Below, piece after piece: positions 11,049 to 21,599 of a DNA stretch of 64,000 nucleotides. Each line of letters begins with the position of its first letter. Position 1 is the stretch's first letter. The DNA lies in contig CM064552.1 of the NCBI GenBank assembly GCA_032716605.1, forward strand, positions 16,374,038 to 16,438,037, in the 5' to 3' direction. The notes beneath the pieces are model-generated. The model made no database searches, was not told the origin of the DNA, and saw only the letters and a program-made list of their open reading frames with translations. The DNA is from Paralithodes platypus (taxonomy: Eukaryota; Arthropoda; Malacostraca; Decapoda; Lithodidae). Position numbers and translations under genes: made by a program.

Positions 11049-11713
11049 TATCGCAGATTACCAAAGGCTACATTCAAGTGAGGGCTTACCAAATGTCATT
11101 CCGAAGAGGTGGGGGGGAGGCTTGGAGGGGGTGTAGGGGGGCCAGAGATCAATACACCAATCAGGTCATGTTAGAGCAACTCATTATTGGTTTCACTCCA
11201 CCAGAGACCCCGCGGTGTACAGGGACTGGACCAAGACAGACATTTTGGGCCCTGGTCACTCAATATTTTAGATCCATTAACATAAGCCTGTGCCAGTACG
11301 CTTAATACGTCAACTTTGTACGTACAAACAAACACTGTCACTGAATGATTGGTACAGTACATGAAGGGGGAGGGGGGGGGGGGGTATCAAACTTAAGAGG
11401 CCATAGGAATACCGTGATGGAATACTTTTGAGTTTGGATATGGATAATAGGAATTATAGTTAAGCTGTCAACAACAGCGTCCTACACACGCTATTAACTA
11501 ATTGCACAACTATTGACCGTATTATTATTGAACATCCGTCACTGTAAGAATCGACAAATCTTCAAGCCGACGGTTAATTAGAGTATGCTTGGACAGGGCA
11601 GGAAGGCAGACAGGGAGGGAGGGAGGAGGAAAGGTTTCGGAGAAGTAATCTGAATGTATAGGGCTGGGGATAATAAGTAGGAATTAACTAGATGTGCTGA
11701 CGACAGACCTTCA
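10566..11713. other. Intergenic, G runs, no gene seen
   Basis: AT-rich sequence with T runs, then unusually G-rich text: a 28-base G homopolymer at 11017-11044 and shorter runs near 10986 and 11372. The + frame 11078-11305 and its mirror show no known domain. Confidence 0.6.
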
Positions 11714-13892
11714 TCGATTATGGATGGTGGAGACTGTAAGACGATGGTGGGTGTGTGGAGGAGGAAGGTTAGAGGTATGGTGAGGATGTGGGGGAGGAGG
11801 GTTAGAGGTATGGTGGTGTGTGGGGGAAGAGGGTTAGAGGTATGGGGAGGGTGTGGGGGAGGAGGGTTAGAGATATGGAGAGGGTGTGGGGGAAGAGGGT
11901 TAGAGGTATGGGGAGGGTGTGGGGGAGCAGGGTTAGAGGTGTGGGGGAGGAGGGTTAGAGGTGTGGGGAGGGTGTGGGGGAGCAGGGTTGGAGGTATGGG
12001 GAGGAGGGTTAGAGGTATGGGGAGGGTGTGGGGGAGGAGGGTTGGAGGTATGGTGGTGTGTGGGAGAGGAGGGCTAGAGGTATGGGGAGGGTGTGGGGGA
12101 GGAGGGTTAGAGGTATGGGGATGGTGTGGGGGAGGAGGGTTAGAGGTATGGGGAGGGTGTGAGGGAGGAGGGTTAGAGGTGTGGGGGAGAAGGGTTGGAG
12201 GAGGAGGGTTAGAGGTATGGGGACGGTGTGGGGGAGGAGGGTTAGAGGTATGGCGATGGTGTGGGGGGGGAGGGTTAGAGGTGTGCGGGAGGAGGGTTAG
12301 AGGTATGGGGAGGGTGTGGGGAGGAGGGTTAGAGGTATGGGGAGGGTGTGAGGGAGGAGGGTTAGAGGTGTGGGGGAGGAGGGTTGGAGGTATGGTGGTG
12401 TGTGGGGGAGGAGGCTTAGAGGTATGGGGAGGGTGTGGAGGAGGAGGGTTAGAGGTATGGGGAGGGTGTGGGGGAGGAAGGTTAGAGGTATGGGAAGGGT
12501 GTGGGGGAGGAGGGATAGAGGTATGGGGAGGGTTGGAGGTATGGGGAGGGTGTGGAGGAGGAGGGTTAGAGGTATGGGGAGGGTGTGGAAGAGGAGGGTT
12601 AGAGGTATGGTGAGGGTGTGGAGGAGGGTTGGAGGTATGGGGAGGGTGTGGAGAAGGGTTAGAGGTATGGGGAAGGTGTGGGGGAGGAGGGTTGGAGGTA
12701 TGGGGAGGGTGTGGAGGAGGAGGGTTAGAGGTATGGGGAGGGTGTGGGGGAGGAGGGCTAGAGGTATGGGTGGAGGGTGTGGGGGAGGAGGGTTGGAGGT
12801 ATGGGGAGTGTGTGGGGAGGAGGGTTAGAGGTATGGGGAGGGTGTGGGGGAGGAGGGTTGGAGGTGTGTGGTGGAGGAGGGTTAGAGGTATGGAGAGAGT
12901 GTGGGGGAGGAGGGTTAGAGGTATGGAGAGGGTGGTGTGGAGGAGGTAGGTTAGAGTTATGGAGAGGGTGTGGAGGAGGAGGGTTAGAGGTATGGAGAGG
13001 GTGTGGAGGAGGAGGGTTAGAGGTGTGGAGGAGGAGGGTTAGAGGTATGGAGAGGGTGTAGAGGAGGAGGGTTAGAGGTATGGGGAGGGTGTGGGGGAGG
13101 AGGGTTAGAGGTGTGGGGAGGGTGTGGAGGAGGAGGGTTGGAGGTATGAGGAGGGTGTGGTGGAGGGTTAGAGGTATGGAGAGGGTGTGGAGGAGGAGGG
13201 TTAGGGGTATGGAGGGTGTGGAGGAGGAGGGTTAGAGGTATGGAGAGGGTGTGGAGGAGGAGGGTTAGCGGTATGGAGGGTGTGGAGGAGGAGGGTTAGC
13301 GGTATGGAGGGTGTGGGGGAGGAGGGTTAGAGGTATGGAGAGGGTGTGGAGGAGGAGGGTTAGAGGTATAGAGAGGGTGTGGAGGAGGAGGGTTAGAGGT
13401 ATGGGGAGGGTCTGGGGGAGGAGGGTTAGAGGTATAGAGAGGGTGTGGAGGAGGAGGGTTAGAGGTATAGAGAGGGTGTGGGGGAGGAGGGTTAGAGGTA
13501 TGGAGAGGGTGTGGAGGAGGAGGGTTAGAGGTATGGGGAGGGTGGGGGGGAGGAGGGTTAGAGGTAGGGAGAGGGTGTGGGGGAGGAGGGTTAGAGGTAT
13601 GGAGAGGGTGTGGGGGAGGAGGGTTAGAGGTATAGAGAGGGTGTGGAGGAGGAGGGTTAGAGGTATGGGGAGGGTGTGGGGTAGGAGGGTTAGAGGTATG
13701 GAGAGGGTGTGGGGGAGGAGGGTTAGAGGTGTGGAGAAGGAGGGTTAGAGGTATGGAGAGGGTGTGGAGGAGGAGGGTTAGAGATATAGAGAGGGTGTGG
13801 AGGAGAAGGGTTAGAGGTATGCGGAGGGTGTGGGGAAGGAGAGTTAGAGGTGTGGGGGAGGAGGGTTAGAGGTATGGGGAGGGGAGATAGTG
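11714..13892. repeat. G-rich 33-bp minisatellite, about 65 copies
   Basis: Units of GAGGAGGGTTAGAGGTATGG plus AGAGGGTGTGGGG repeat with small variants over 2.2 kb. The usual period of 33 bases keeps all frames free of stops on the + strand, giving false Arg/Gly/Val/Trp-rich ORFs. Each unit has several GGG or GG tracts and a GGGTTAG word, so quadruplex formation is plausible. Units in the later half favour GGAGAGGGTGTGGAGG while early ones favour GGGGAGGGTGTGGGGG. Confidence 0.97.
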
Positions 13893-14029
13893 GCATGCTG
13901 GAGAGAGAGAGATGAAATACATAGATAGATTGATTCGATATTGATTAATAGATAGATGGATGGATTATGTCCATAGGGATAGATGTATAACAAGTACAAG
14001 TGGGTAGATATATAAGACTGGCATCAAAT

Positions 14030-14088
14030 ATAATTATATACTGTATATATATATACTGTATATATATACTGTATATATATGGCATCAA

Positions 14089-14122
<34 letters not shown>

Positions 14123-14159
14123 CTGTATAAGTGTATATATACTGTATATATTATATACA

Positions 14160-14196
<37 letters not shown>

Positions 14197-14202
14197 GGTA
14201 TA

Positions 14203-14262
<60 letters not shown>
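14030..14262. repeat. TA-rich compound microsatellite
   Basis: TA runs broken by CTGTATA, GGCATCAAATA and ACCGGTA, leading straight into the 462-bp element. Confidence 0.95.
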
Positions 14263-14265
<3 letters not shown>

Positions 14266-14724
14266 GGTGTCCCAGGAGGAAAGGGCATAACTTTGGGAAA
14301 TGATAAGACAAGGTATTCTAAGCATAAATTGTTCCATAACAAAAAGTCCAAATTTCAACCGTTAAAAAGATATTGAAGTTTTAATGTAGTGTCCTCCCCT
14401 GCATCACTGTAATGGACTCTTCCATGTCAAATAGTTTCCAACTGGTCCATAGTGAGCTACTATGTATATAATAATTTTGCAACTTATAGAATTATAGTAC
14501 CTTTATAATAACATGGTAATATAATTGCAGAAAGATGTAGCTGTGGTAGATACTAGGACAGCTAGGCCAGCCTTATGGGGAAATACTGAAGAAAATACCA
14601 TTTTCAATATGCAATATCTCTATACCGGTCGAGATTTGGAATATTTCTTATAGAACATTTTAGACTTAGAATATTTTGATATATCATTTCCCAAAGTTAT
14701 GCCCTTTCCTCCTGGGACACTCTG
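14263..14724 (+). mobile_element. 462-bp TA-flanked inverted-repeat element, copy 1
   Basis: Begins CAGGGTGTCCCAGGAGGAAA and ends TTTCCTCCTGGGACACTCTG, with a TA dinucleotide on each side. The imperfect inverted ends extend beyond 100 bases (GGGCATAACTTTGGGAAATG; TATTCTAAG). No coding capacity. The TA border and GGTGTCCC ends fit a non-autonomous mariner/Tc1-type element. A copy of exactly the same length lies at 59949-60410. Confidence 0.85.
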
Positions 14725-15045
<321 letters not shown>

Positions 15046-15052
15046 TTGTGTA

Positions 15053-15053
<1 letters not shown>

Positions 15054-15130
<77 letters not shown>

Positions 15131-15162
15131 GGGGGGGGGGGGGGGGAGGAGAGAGAGAGAGC
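15054..15162. repeat. GA microsatellite with G run
   Basis: About 37 GA units, then a run of about 17 G, then more GA. Confidence 0.97.
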
Positions 15163-15381
15163 TAGAGAAATTGCAAGACGCCTAATAAACAAACACACAC
15201 TAACCATCAAGCTAGACAACAATCAGAGACACAAGAGGCAAGGCACTAATTAATAAAACCCGAGGCAACAAAAATACCGCCAAACTTTATATATTCTCAA
15301 CTTCAAAGGTTAGAAAAGATGATCTATCACTTCTTTTTATCTCAATCTTTAACAAACAATATCGATAGCGAAAGTTTTGCA

Positions 15382-15610
15382 GTAATTGGCCGCTTGCGAG
15401 TTTCAGGCTTTAAGGAAGTTTGGCCTGTAAACATCGATATTAAACACAAATACAGTAATTATGTATGCTTCTGATGGATAAAAGTATGTTGAATTTGGTT
15501 TTATGTATATATAACATTATTAGAACCGTATTATAGCTGGTTATTCTGCTAAATATGGATGTCTGCAGCTTCAACTTCCTTGTAGAATGAAACTCGCAAA
15601 TAGTCAATTG
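15382..15610. mobile_element. Family C foldback MITE, copy 1
   Basis: Left end AATTGGCCGCTTGCGAGTTT, right end AAACTCGCAAATAGTCAATT: inverted ends of about 50 bases with CTTTAAGGAAGTTTGG paired to CAACTTCCTTGTAGA. No coding content. A second copy of the same size lies at 28551-28777. Confidence 0.8.
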
Positions 15611-15649
15611 GGTTGCGAATGGAGTACCCATATAATAGAATAGTATGCG

Positions 15650-16090
15650 GGAATGGAATGGAGGAATATGAAGACTGAGAATAAAGGGGTAAAAAGGAAG
15701 AGGGGGGGGTGGAAACTAAGTAGAAAATGGGGAGGGGAGGGCGGAAGCGAAGAGGAAAGGAGAGGGAAAAAAGTAGGAGAGGAAGGCGACGTAGAAAAGG
15801 AGGGGGAAGGAGAGGGGGAGAGGAAGCCGAAGAAGGAGAGGGGGAGGAAAACGAAAAAGAAATGGAGGACTATTAGGAAAAGGAAAACTAAAGATAAACG
15901 GAAGGGAAGAGGAGTAAGAGGTATAGGACTCGGAGGAGCAACAAAAGTGGGAGTAGGCCTCGAAAAAAAAATGTAAATTAAAAAGTAAAGGACTACTAAA
16001 AGTAAAAGAAGGAAGATGGGAGGGAAGAACAGAAGGAGGAGGAGGCTGCAGTAAGAGGTGCCAAGAAGTAGAGAGAAGGATCAGCCAGGA
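15650..16090. repeat. Purine-rich stretch
   Basis: The + strand is almost entirely A and G (GGA, GAAGAGG, AAAGGAG words). Lys/Arg/Glu-rich + frames and Phe/Leu/Ser/Pro-rich - frames here follow from composition and are not genes. Confidence 0.85.
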
Positions 16091-16097
16091 ATTATGG

Positions 16098-16440
16098 AGG
16101 GGGGGGGGGTTCTGGACCCCCATCTCCCTCAAGCTTAGCCCAAATATATTTCAGATCTTATGATGTTCGCCCCATTAGTTCGGCGATTTTAAGATATTTC
16201 GCCCAATGTTCTAGTTACTTTTAACACCTTGAGTACCATTTAGATGTCGATTATTTCCTGGCCAGCGATAGTGAGCTTGCAATTTAGGAGGAAAAGGTCT
16301 TTGGCCGGGGCCGAATAATACATAAATTAATCTCTGAGGGGGGTCTTGGGGCTATTGTTTTTAAGATTGACGGAGGTCTAGTGAGGAAACTAAAATTCAA
16401 TAAATATATGCACAAATATATAATAAAAATCTCCCCTTAA
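16098..16440 (+). mobile_element. Family A MITE behind a G run
   Basis: A run of about 10 G leads into TTCTGGACCCCCATCTCCCT. The body follows family A (CCAGCGATAGTGAGCTTGC, GACGGAGGTCTAGTGAGG) and ends AAAATCTCCCCTTAA. Confidence 0.8.
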
Positions 16441-17053
16441 AGAAGGGATGAGAAGGAAGAGCTAGCGGAGAAAATGGAGGACTAGCAAGACAAGAAAAAT
16501 AGGAAGATAAGAGGAGGAGAAGTAGGATTAAAAAGGGGCAATAGAAGGAAAAGTACACAACAGGAGGAAGAGGACGAAAAATAGCAAAGGGAGAAACAAT
16601 ATGAGAATGATAAGGACCATAGAAGGAACCGGAACTAAAAGGACCAAAAGGAGGAATAGAAGATGAAGAAGACAAATTATTAGATAATGGAGGAGGAGGA
16701 ATACAAAGGACTTACAAACTGCAACAGACCTATTGGTCCTTACGGGGCATTTTGGATATATAGGCTACACTGCTTAAAGCGACTAACTACTAGATAGAGA
16801 AAAAGATAGTAAAGCAGAAGAGGAGAAGGAGGAGGATATGGAGAAGGAGGAGGAGGAGAAAGAGGGGAGCTAGGAGGAGGAAGGGACGTAGGAAAACAAA
16901 GGACTTACAAACTGCAACAGACCTATTGGAGAGAAGGAGGAGAAGGAGGCTGATAGAGGAAGCGCCAAGGAGAAGTAGAGAGGGATCAGCTAGGACTTAA
17001 GGAAGATAGGAAGGGGGGGGGGGGGGCACTAGCACACGAGATGGAGGAGGGTT

Positions 17054-17101
<48 letters not shown>

Positions 17102-17631
17102 AGAGGAAGAAGTAGGAGAATGGTATATGAAGAAGTAGAATAGTAGAGGAGGAGGAGACCAAGTAGAGAAGGAGGTAACTGAGGAGGATTGGAGGGAGAA
17201 TGAGGAGATGGAAGAAAATACAAAGTAGGAGAATAGTAGATGGAGATGGAGAAAAGTAGAGGAGAAAGAGACAAAGTAACAAGGAAGTAGAAAAGGAGAA
17301 TTTGAAGGACGGGGAAGGGAGTATAATGAGGCGGAAGAAATATAAGTAGGAGAATGGTAGATGGAAAAATAGACAAGTAGAGGAGAAGGAAGTAACTGAG
17401 GAGGATTAGAGGGACGGGCGAAGTCAACGGAGGATTAGGAAGAAGAGAATGATAGAAATATAATAGAATAGGTCCAGTAGAGAATTACGAGGTGGAAGAG
17501 GATGTTAGAAGTAGAATGGTAGATGAGACGACCCAGTAGAAAAGGAGGTGGCGGGGAAGAGGATGACGAGAATAGTAGGAGTAGAAACAGAATCATGGCT
17601 TAGATGAAACAGCATAAAAGGAGGTGAATAG
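16441..17631. repeat. Purine-rich block with GT microsatellite
   Basis: About 1.2 kb of strand-asymmetric GGAG/GAAG text, with a GT run at 17059-17088 and G run near 17012-17026. The phrase GGACTTACAAACTGCAACAG, followed by ACCTATTGG, occurs twice (16707-16735 and 16899-16927). Long - frames are polypyrimidine artefacts. Confidence 0.8.
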
Positions 17632-17737
17632 AAACACCATATGAGGAGGAGCACCTTATGGACAACGTTTCGTATATGGCCTGATGAAGCTATATGCGAA
17701 ACGTTGTCAATAAAATGTTCCTTCTCATATGGTGTTT
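17632..17737. mobile_element. Foldback with hammerhead-ribozyme-like core
   Basis: Two 49-base arms (17632-17680 and 17689-17737) are inverted with 7 mismatches around CTGATGAA. The right side reads CTGATGA, a short AGCTATATGC spacer, GAAAC, then GTTGTC and AATAAA. CUGAUGA...GAAAC...GUC is the hammerhead core order, and this wording is known from Penelope-like retroelement ends. Stem II here is weak (two pairs and a bulged A), so activity is doubtful. Confidence 0.6.
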
Positions 17738-18029
17738 ACATCAATTCTGTATACTTTTCTAAGTATATTTTCATCAATAAAATGAGGTGTCAGAGGTAAC
17801 GAAGCATGAAGAAGAGAATGATAATGGAAGATAAAGGGATGTAGAATGTAGATAGGGAAAGAGATGGTAAATGAGTTGAAGAGAAAGGGATGTGGGATGT
17901 AGAAGGTAGATAGGGAAAGATATGGTAAATGAGTAGACCCATCAGAGAAAATGGAGGAGGAGGTGGTGGTGGTGGTAGAGGTAGATGAGGAGGAAGGAGA
18001 GCGTCGTCTTGCCATCCAGCCACCATTGA

Positions 18030-18490
18030 TTTTTTCCCGATAATGACTTTGTGGATGAACTTGCTGAGGGCTGGGGAAGTAGTAATGATGTCAACGATCG
18101 CTTCTTCTACTAAACTCCCTCTTAGCACTAACGAACACTGCTAGACTCGGTGCATTAATTAAAGATTTGTCCATATTCATACATGCATTCATTTATATAA
18201 TTATGCTCTCCACTTATATATACAATCTGCACTAAAAGTAGGCGAAGATTTGTCCTCATTCAGTTATGCATTCATTCATACATTATCTCTGCTTATATAT
18301 ACAATCTACCCTATAAATAGGCGAAGATTTGTCCTCATTCATGCAAACATTCATTCATATTCATTAAGCCACTAAAAATATATTTCCCGATAATAACTTT
18401 GTGGGTGAATTTGTTGAGGGGTGATGTTAGTACAGTAGTACATAAGTGACCGATCCCTTCTTCTACTAACCAACTCTGGCTTGGCACTAA
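18030..18490. repeat. Imperfect higher-order tandem repeats
   Basis: GATTTGTCC...CATTCA with CTTATATATACAATCT recurs three times at about 75-base spacing (18160-18350). The flanks CCCGATAATGACTTTGTGG and CTTCTTCTACTAA...GGCACTAACGAAC appear on both sides (18036 and 18388 onward). Confidence 0.75.
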
Positions 18491-18509
18491 CGAACTTCCA
18501 CGTTCCTAC

Positions 18510-18576
18510 AAATAATTATTCGGTATAGTCTGTTAATCTGTAAATAATTATTCGGTATAGTCTGTTAATCTGTTAA
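18510..18576. repeat. 32-bp tandem duplication
   Basis: AAATAATTATTCGGTATAGT plus CTGTTAATCTGT occurs twice in direct succession. Confidence 0.95.
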
Positions 18577-19162
18577 TTAGAAACGTGTCTCTTTCCTGCA
18601 TAAATGTATATTATATACGTATGTAGATTATATACAATTTATGTGTGTAAGATTGTATCCTTATTTCGTACATATATTCATTCGTAACTTCAGTATCACT
18701 TCCATGTTCATATACGGTACCTTCATTCATTATATATGTTATTGCATATACATAAGTCCCGATAATTATTTTAAAAATGAACTTGGATGAACTTGTTGCC
18801 TCACTGAGCTTATATTTACACGAACCCTTTTTCCCACAACATTTTCCGCAACTCTTGCCTGGTAGATTTTAATATATATCAGTTTTATAACCATTCGATC
18901 GCCTTATCTACTTGCCGATAGCAGTGCAAAATGGTTTCGAAATATTGCCCGAATAAAGTTTTCGGAAAGAGATCTAGTGTAAATACATCTCACAATTGTA
19001 GTCGTTGTTGTTGGTGTTTATCTTCTTCTTCCCCCCCCCCCCCTCCTCTGAGAGCTGCACGCATCCCCTGCACCTAATTACCGAGGGAGGAGTTAACTAA
19101 ATTGGCTCTAATTTCTTCATCCTACTTGAGGCCCCCCCTTCTAAGCCATAGTAAACGCGGGC

Positions 19163-19930
19163 AAAACGGCGCACTGCATCATAGTTACGACGACTTAATG
19201 GAATGAAAACGCCACCAAACATTACGACTGGAGTGAGGTCTGGCTGAGAGAGAGAGAGACGGGGAGGGTTATTAGGCTATAGTCACCAGTTGCATATTTT
19301 CACCTTTTTTAATTCGGTGAAGACTTCATACTCGTATTCTGGTTCATGTGAGGCGATTCTATGCAGCTTGGGAAGCATCTGTGGGAGTCAGGAAGGATAT
19401 TTGTTTTTCCTTTCACTAAAACATTACGCTTTCCATAATGCAGTTGGGTCTGAGTACATGATTAGATTGATATCCAAATTCGAAAATGGATATTAATCGT
19501 GATCGTGTACTCAACCTTTAACTGTGTTGGTGGTGTAATGGTTTAGATGCTTATGTTCTGGGTGTGGTGTCCCGAGTTCGAATCCCGGGAGGACCATATG
19601 TTTTCATTAGTTTATGCAAGTACATTGGGGTTTGTAATGGATGAATAATGTTAAGAACGGGATGTTCCTTAAATACTATATATAATTTTATATTTTTTAT
19701 AGAACCTTCTTAAGCTTAATACAATCGTCTACTGTCAACTACAGTAGATTACATAAAAACGGCATACTGCATCATACTAAAGACGGCATACTGCATCATA
19801 CTAAAGACGGCATACTGCATCATACTAAAGACGGCATACTGCATCATACTAAAGACGGCATACTGCATCATACTAAAGACGACTTAATGAAATTAATGAA
19901 AACGCCACCAAACATTACGACTGAGGGGGG
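19163..19930. repeat. Segment repeated 600 bp apart with 24-bp expansion
   Basis: ACGGCGCACTGCATCATAGT...GAAAACGCCACCAAACATTA (19163-19237) recurs at 19757-19925. In the second copy the 24-base unit ACGGCATACTGCATCATACT plus AAAG is expanded to five tandem copies (19759-19878). Confidence 0.9.
19523..19665 (+). mobile_element. tRNA-derived SINE copy
   Basis: A-box-like TGGTGTAATGGTTTAGATGC, then B box GAGTTCGAATCCC, then the body GGACCATATGTTTTCATTAG and TACATTGGGGTTTGTAATGG. It is the best-preserved head of this SINE family in the window. A truncated sister with the same 3' wording lies at 56494-56572. Confidence 0.8.
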
Positions 19931-20017
19931 TCGTTTTACAGTCACCGGTTACGTCATTTTTATTCTGATTGATTTTAAGTGTGAGTGTGTGTGTGTGTGT
20001 AGGGGGGGGGGGGGGGG

Positions 20018-20112
20018 AGTGTTTTGGACCCCCTTCTCCCTCATATTTAACCCCATTGGTTTGGAGACTTTAAGACATTCGACCCATTAGTTTGGAGTCT
20101 TTAAGACCTTGG
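20018..20112 (+). mobile_element. Family A fragment behind GT and G runs
   Basis: After a GT tract and about 16 G comes TTTTGGACCCCCTTCTCCCT, then ACCCCATTGGTTTGGAGAC and AAGACATTCGACCCATTAG. Only the left third of the element is present. Confidence 0.7.
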
Positions 20113-20130
20113 GATATACAGTACACTACT

Positions 20131-20277
20131 CAGGGAGCTATGACTGATATAGCTTGCCATACCTGATCTTGTAGGTAATCAGGGAGCTATGACTGATATA
20201 GCTTGCCATACCTGATCTTGTAGGTAATCAGGGAGCTATGACTGATATAGCTTGCCATACCTGATCTTGTAGGTAAT
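20131..20277. repeat. 49-bp tandem repeat, three copies
   Basis: Three identical units of CAGGGAGCTATGACTGATAT, AGCTTGCCATACCTGATCTT and GTAGGTAAT. Identity suggests recent expansion. Confidence 0.97.
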
Positions 20278-20532
20278 CTGAAATAATGCCTATCATGAAT
20301 TTTCTATTGAGTACAATTTTAGCATGGAGAAGGGAAAACAATATTCATGAACACAATATCCATAAATGTGATGGTGTTCTAAAATCAAGATAAACTATAA
20401 CAACTGGATTTAAACTACTGTGGATTGAAAGTTGGGTGGAAACGAACTGACGAAGAGAGATCCAAAGATATATGGTTTGGAGTATTACATTAATTTTGAA
20501 AAGTAAAAGTTCTGCAATTGGCGAAGTGATTG

Positions 20533-20905
20533 TTAAGGGGAGATGGGCCGTTTTTCTGGTCCCCCTTCTTCCTCATGTTTAGTCCCATTAGTTTTCTGAT
20601 CATAAGACGGTTGGCCCATTAGTTTGTCGATTTTAAGACCTGTCGTCCCATTTCTTTATCGACATTAAGACTTTTCGTGTCATTAAGGTGTCGATTTTTT
20701 TCCTGGCGAGCGATAGCGAGCCTGTAATTTGAGAGAAACCGGCCTTTGGTCGGGACATTTTTCTATCGAAAAATGTACAAATTTATCTTGAACGAGGGTC
20801 TTGGACGGGTGTTTTTTAAGCTTGATGGAGGTCTAGGGAGGAAACTAATAAACTAATAAAAATATACATAAATGATCAAATATATATATGCCTATCCCCC
20901 CCTAA
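20533..20905 (+). mobile_element. Family A MITE, complete
   Basis: Starts TTAAGGGGAGATGGGCCGTT, has CGAGCGATAGCGAGCCTG and GATGGAGGTCTAGGGAGG, and closes in CCTATCCCCCCCTAA. The right border has been drawn into a tandem array. Confidence 0.85.
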
Positions 20906-21028
20906 GCTAAACCCCAATATATATGCCTATCCCCCCTTAAGCTAAACCCCAATATATATGCCTATCCCCCCTTAAGCTAAACCCCAATATATATGCCTAT
21001 CCCCCCCCCCCCCTTAAGCTAAACCCCA
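20881..21028. repeat. 35-bp tandem array at a MITE border
   Basis: Four units of AATATATATGCCTATCCCCC plus CTTAAGCTAAACCCC. The CCCCCTTAA part is the family A right end, so the array amplified the element border with its flank. The last unit has a longer C run. Confidence 0.93.
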
Positions 21029-21259
21029 ATCACATATATATTTTGCATGACTAATTAGCCGCACTGGATGAAGCCATTGGTGTGTCCCCCTTTGACAAAT
21101 AGATAGGGCTTTTAAATTAATTACCATTCATTGTAAGGCTTTGCTATACATATTCTCATAGAGGCAAGGAGTCAAAGGGTTTAATAATAGAGGCTACTTG
21201 GTTTGTTCTGTGACTCGAAGAGGTTCCTACCTTTATAATAGTCTGTAACAGTTCTCACT

Positions 21260-21460
21260 CACTCACTCACTCACACACACACACTCTCTCTCTCTCTCTC
21301 TCTCTCTGATATATGAGATGAGTATGTGTAACTGTGAGTGTGGTTGTATGGCATACTGCGTGTGTGCGTGTGTATGTTAGTTAGTTACAGTAAATGTTTC
21401 TGTGCTACTGTGTGTGTGTGTGTGTGTGTGTGTTACTGTGTGTGTGTTGATGCAGTGCCC
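21260..21460. repeat. CT, GT and C runs
   Basis: CTCA/CA and CT runs at 21257-21307, GT-rich text at 21330-21450, then a C run at 21459-21471. Confidence 0.9.
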
Positions 21461-21599
21461 CCCCCCCCCCCTGACATGCCACCAAGGCCCCCCCACAGAG
21501 TGAAGGCAATAGCGGTGACCAGATTGTTGCAGTGTCACCTCAGGACTGTCAAGGGATGATGGGGGACACAGAGGGGGGGGGGGGGTGACGATTACAACC

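Noticed and set aside
11720..13748. Long + frames rich in Arg, Gly, Val and Trp
   Set aside because: They are translations of the 33-bp minisatellite; the period keeps frames open and no domain or codon signal is present.
15716..17427. Long - frames rich in Leu, Ser, Pro and Phe
   Set aside because: They follow from the polypyrimidine complement of a purine-rich block.
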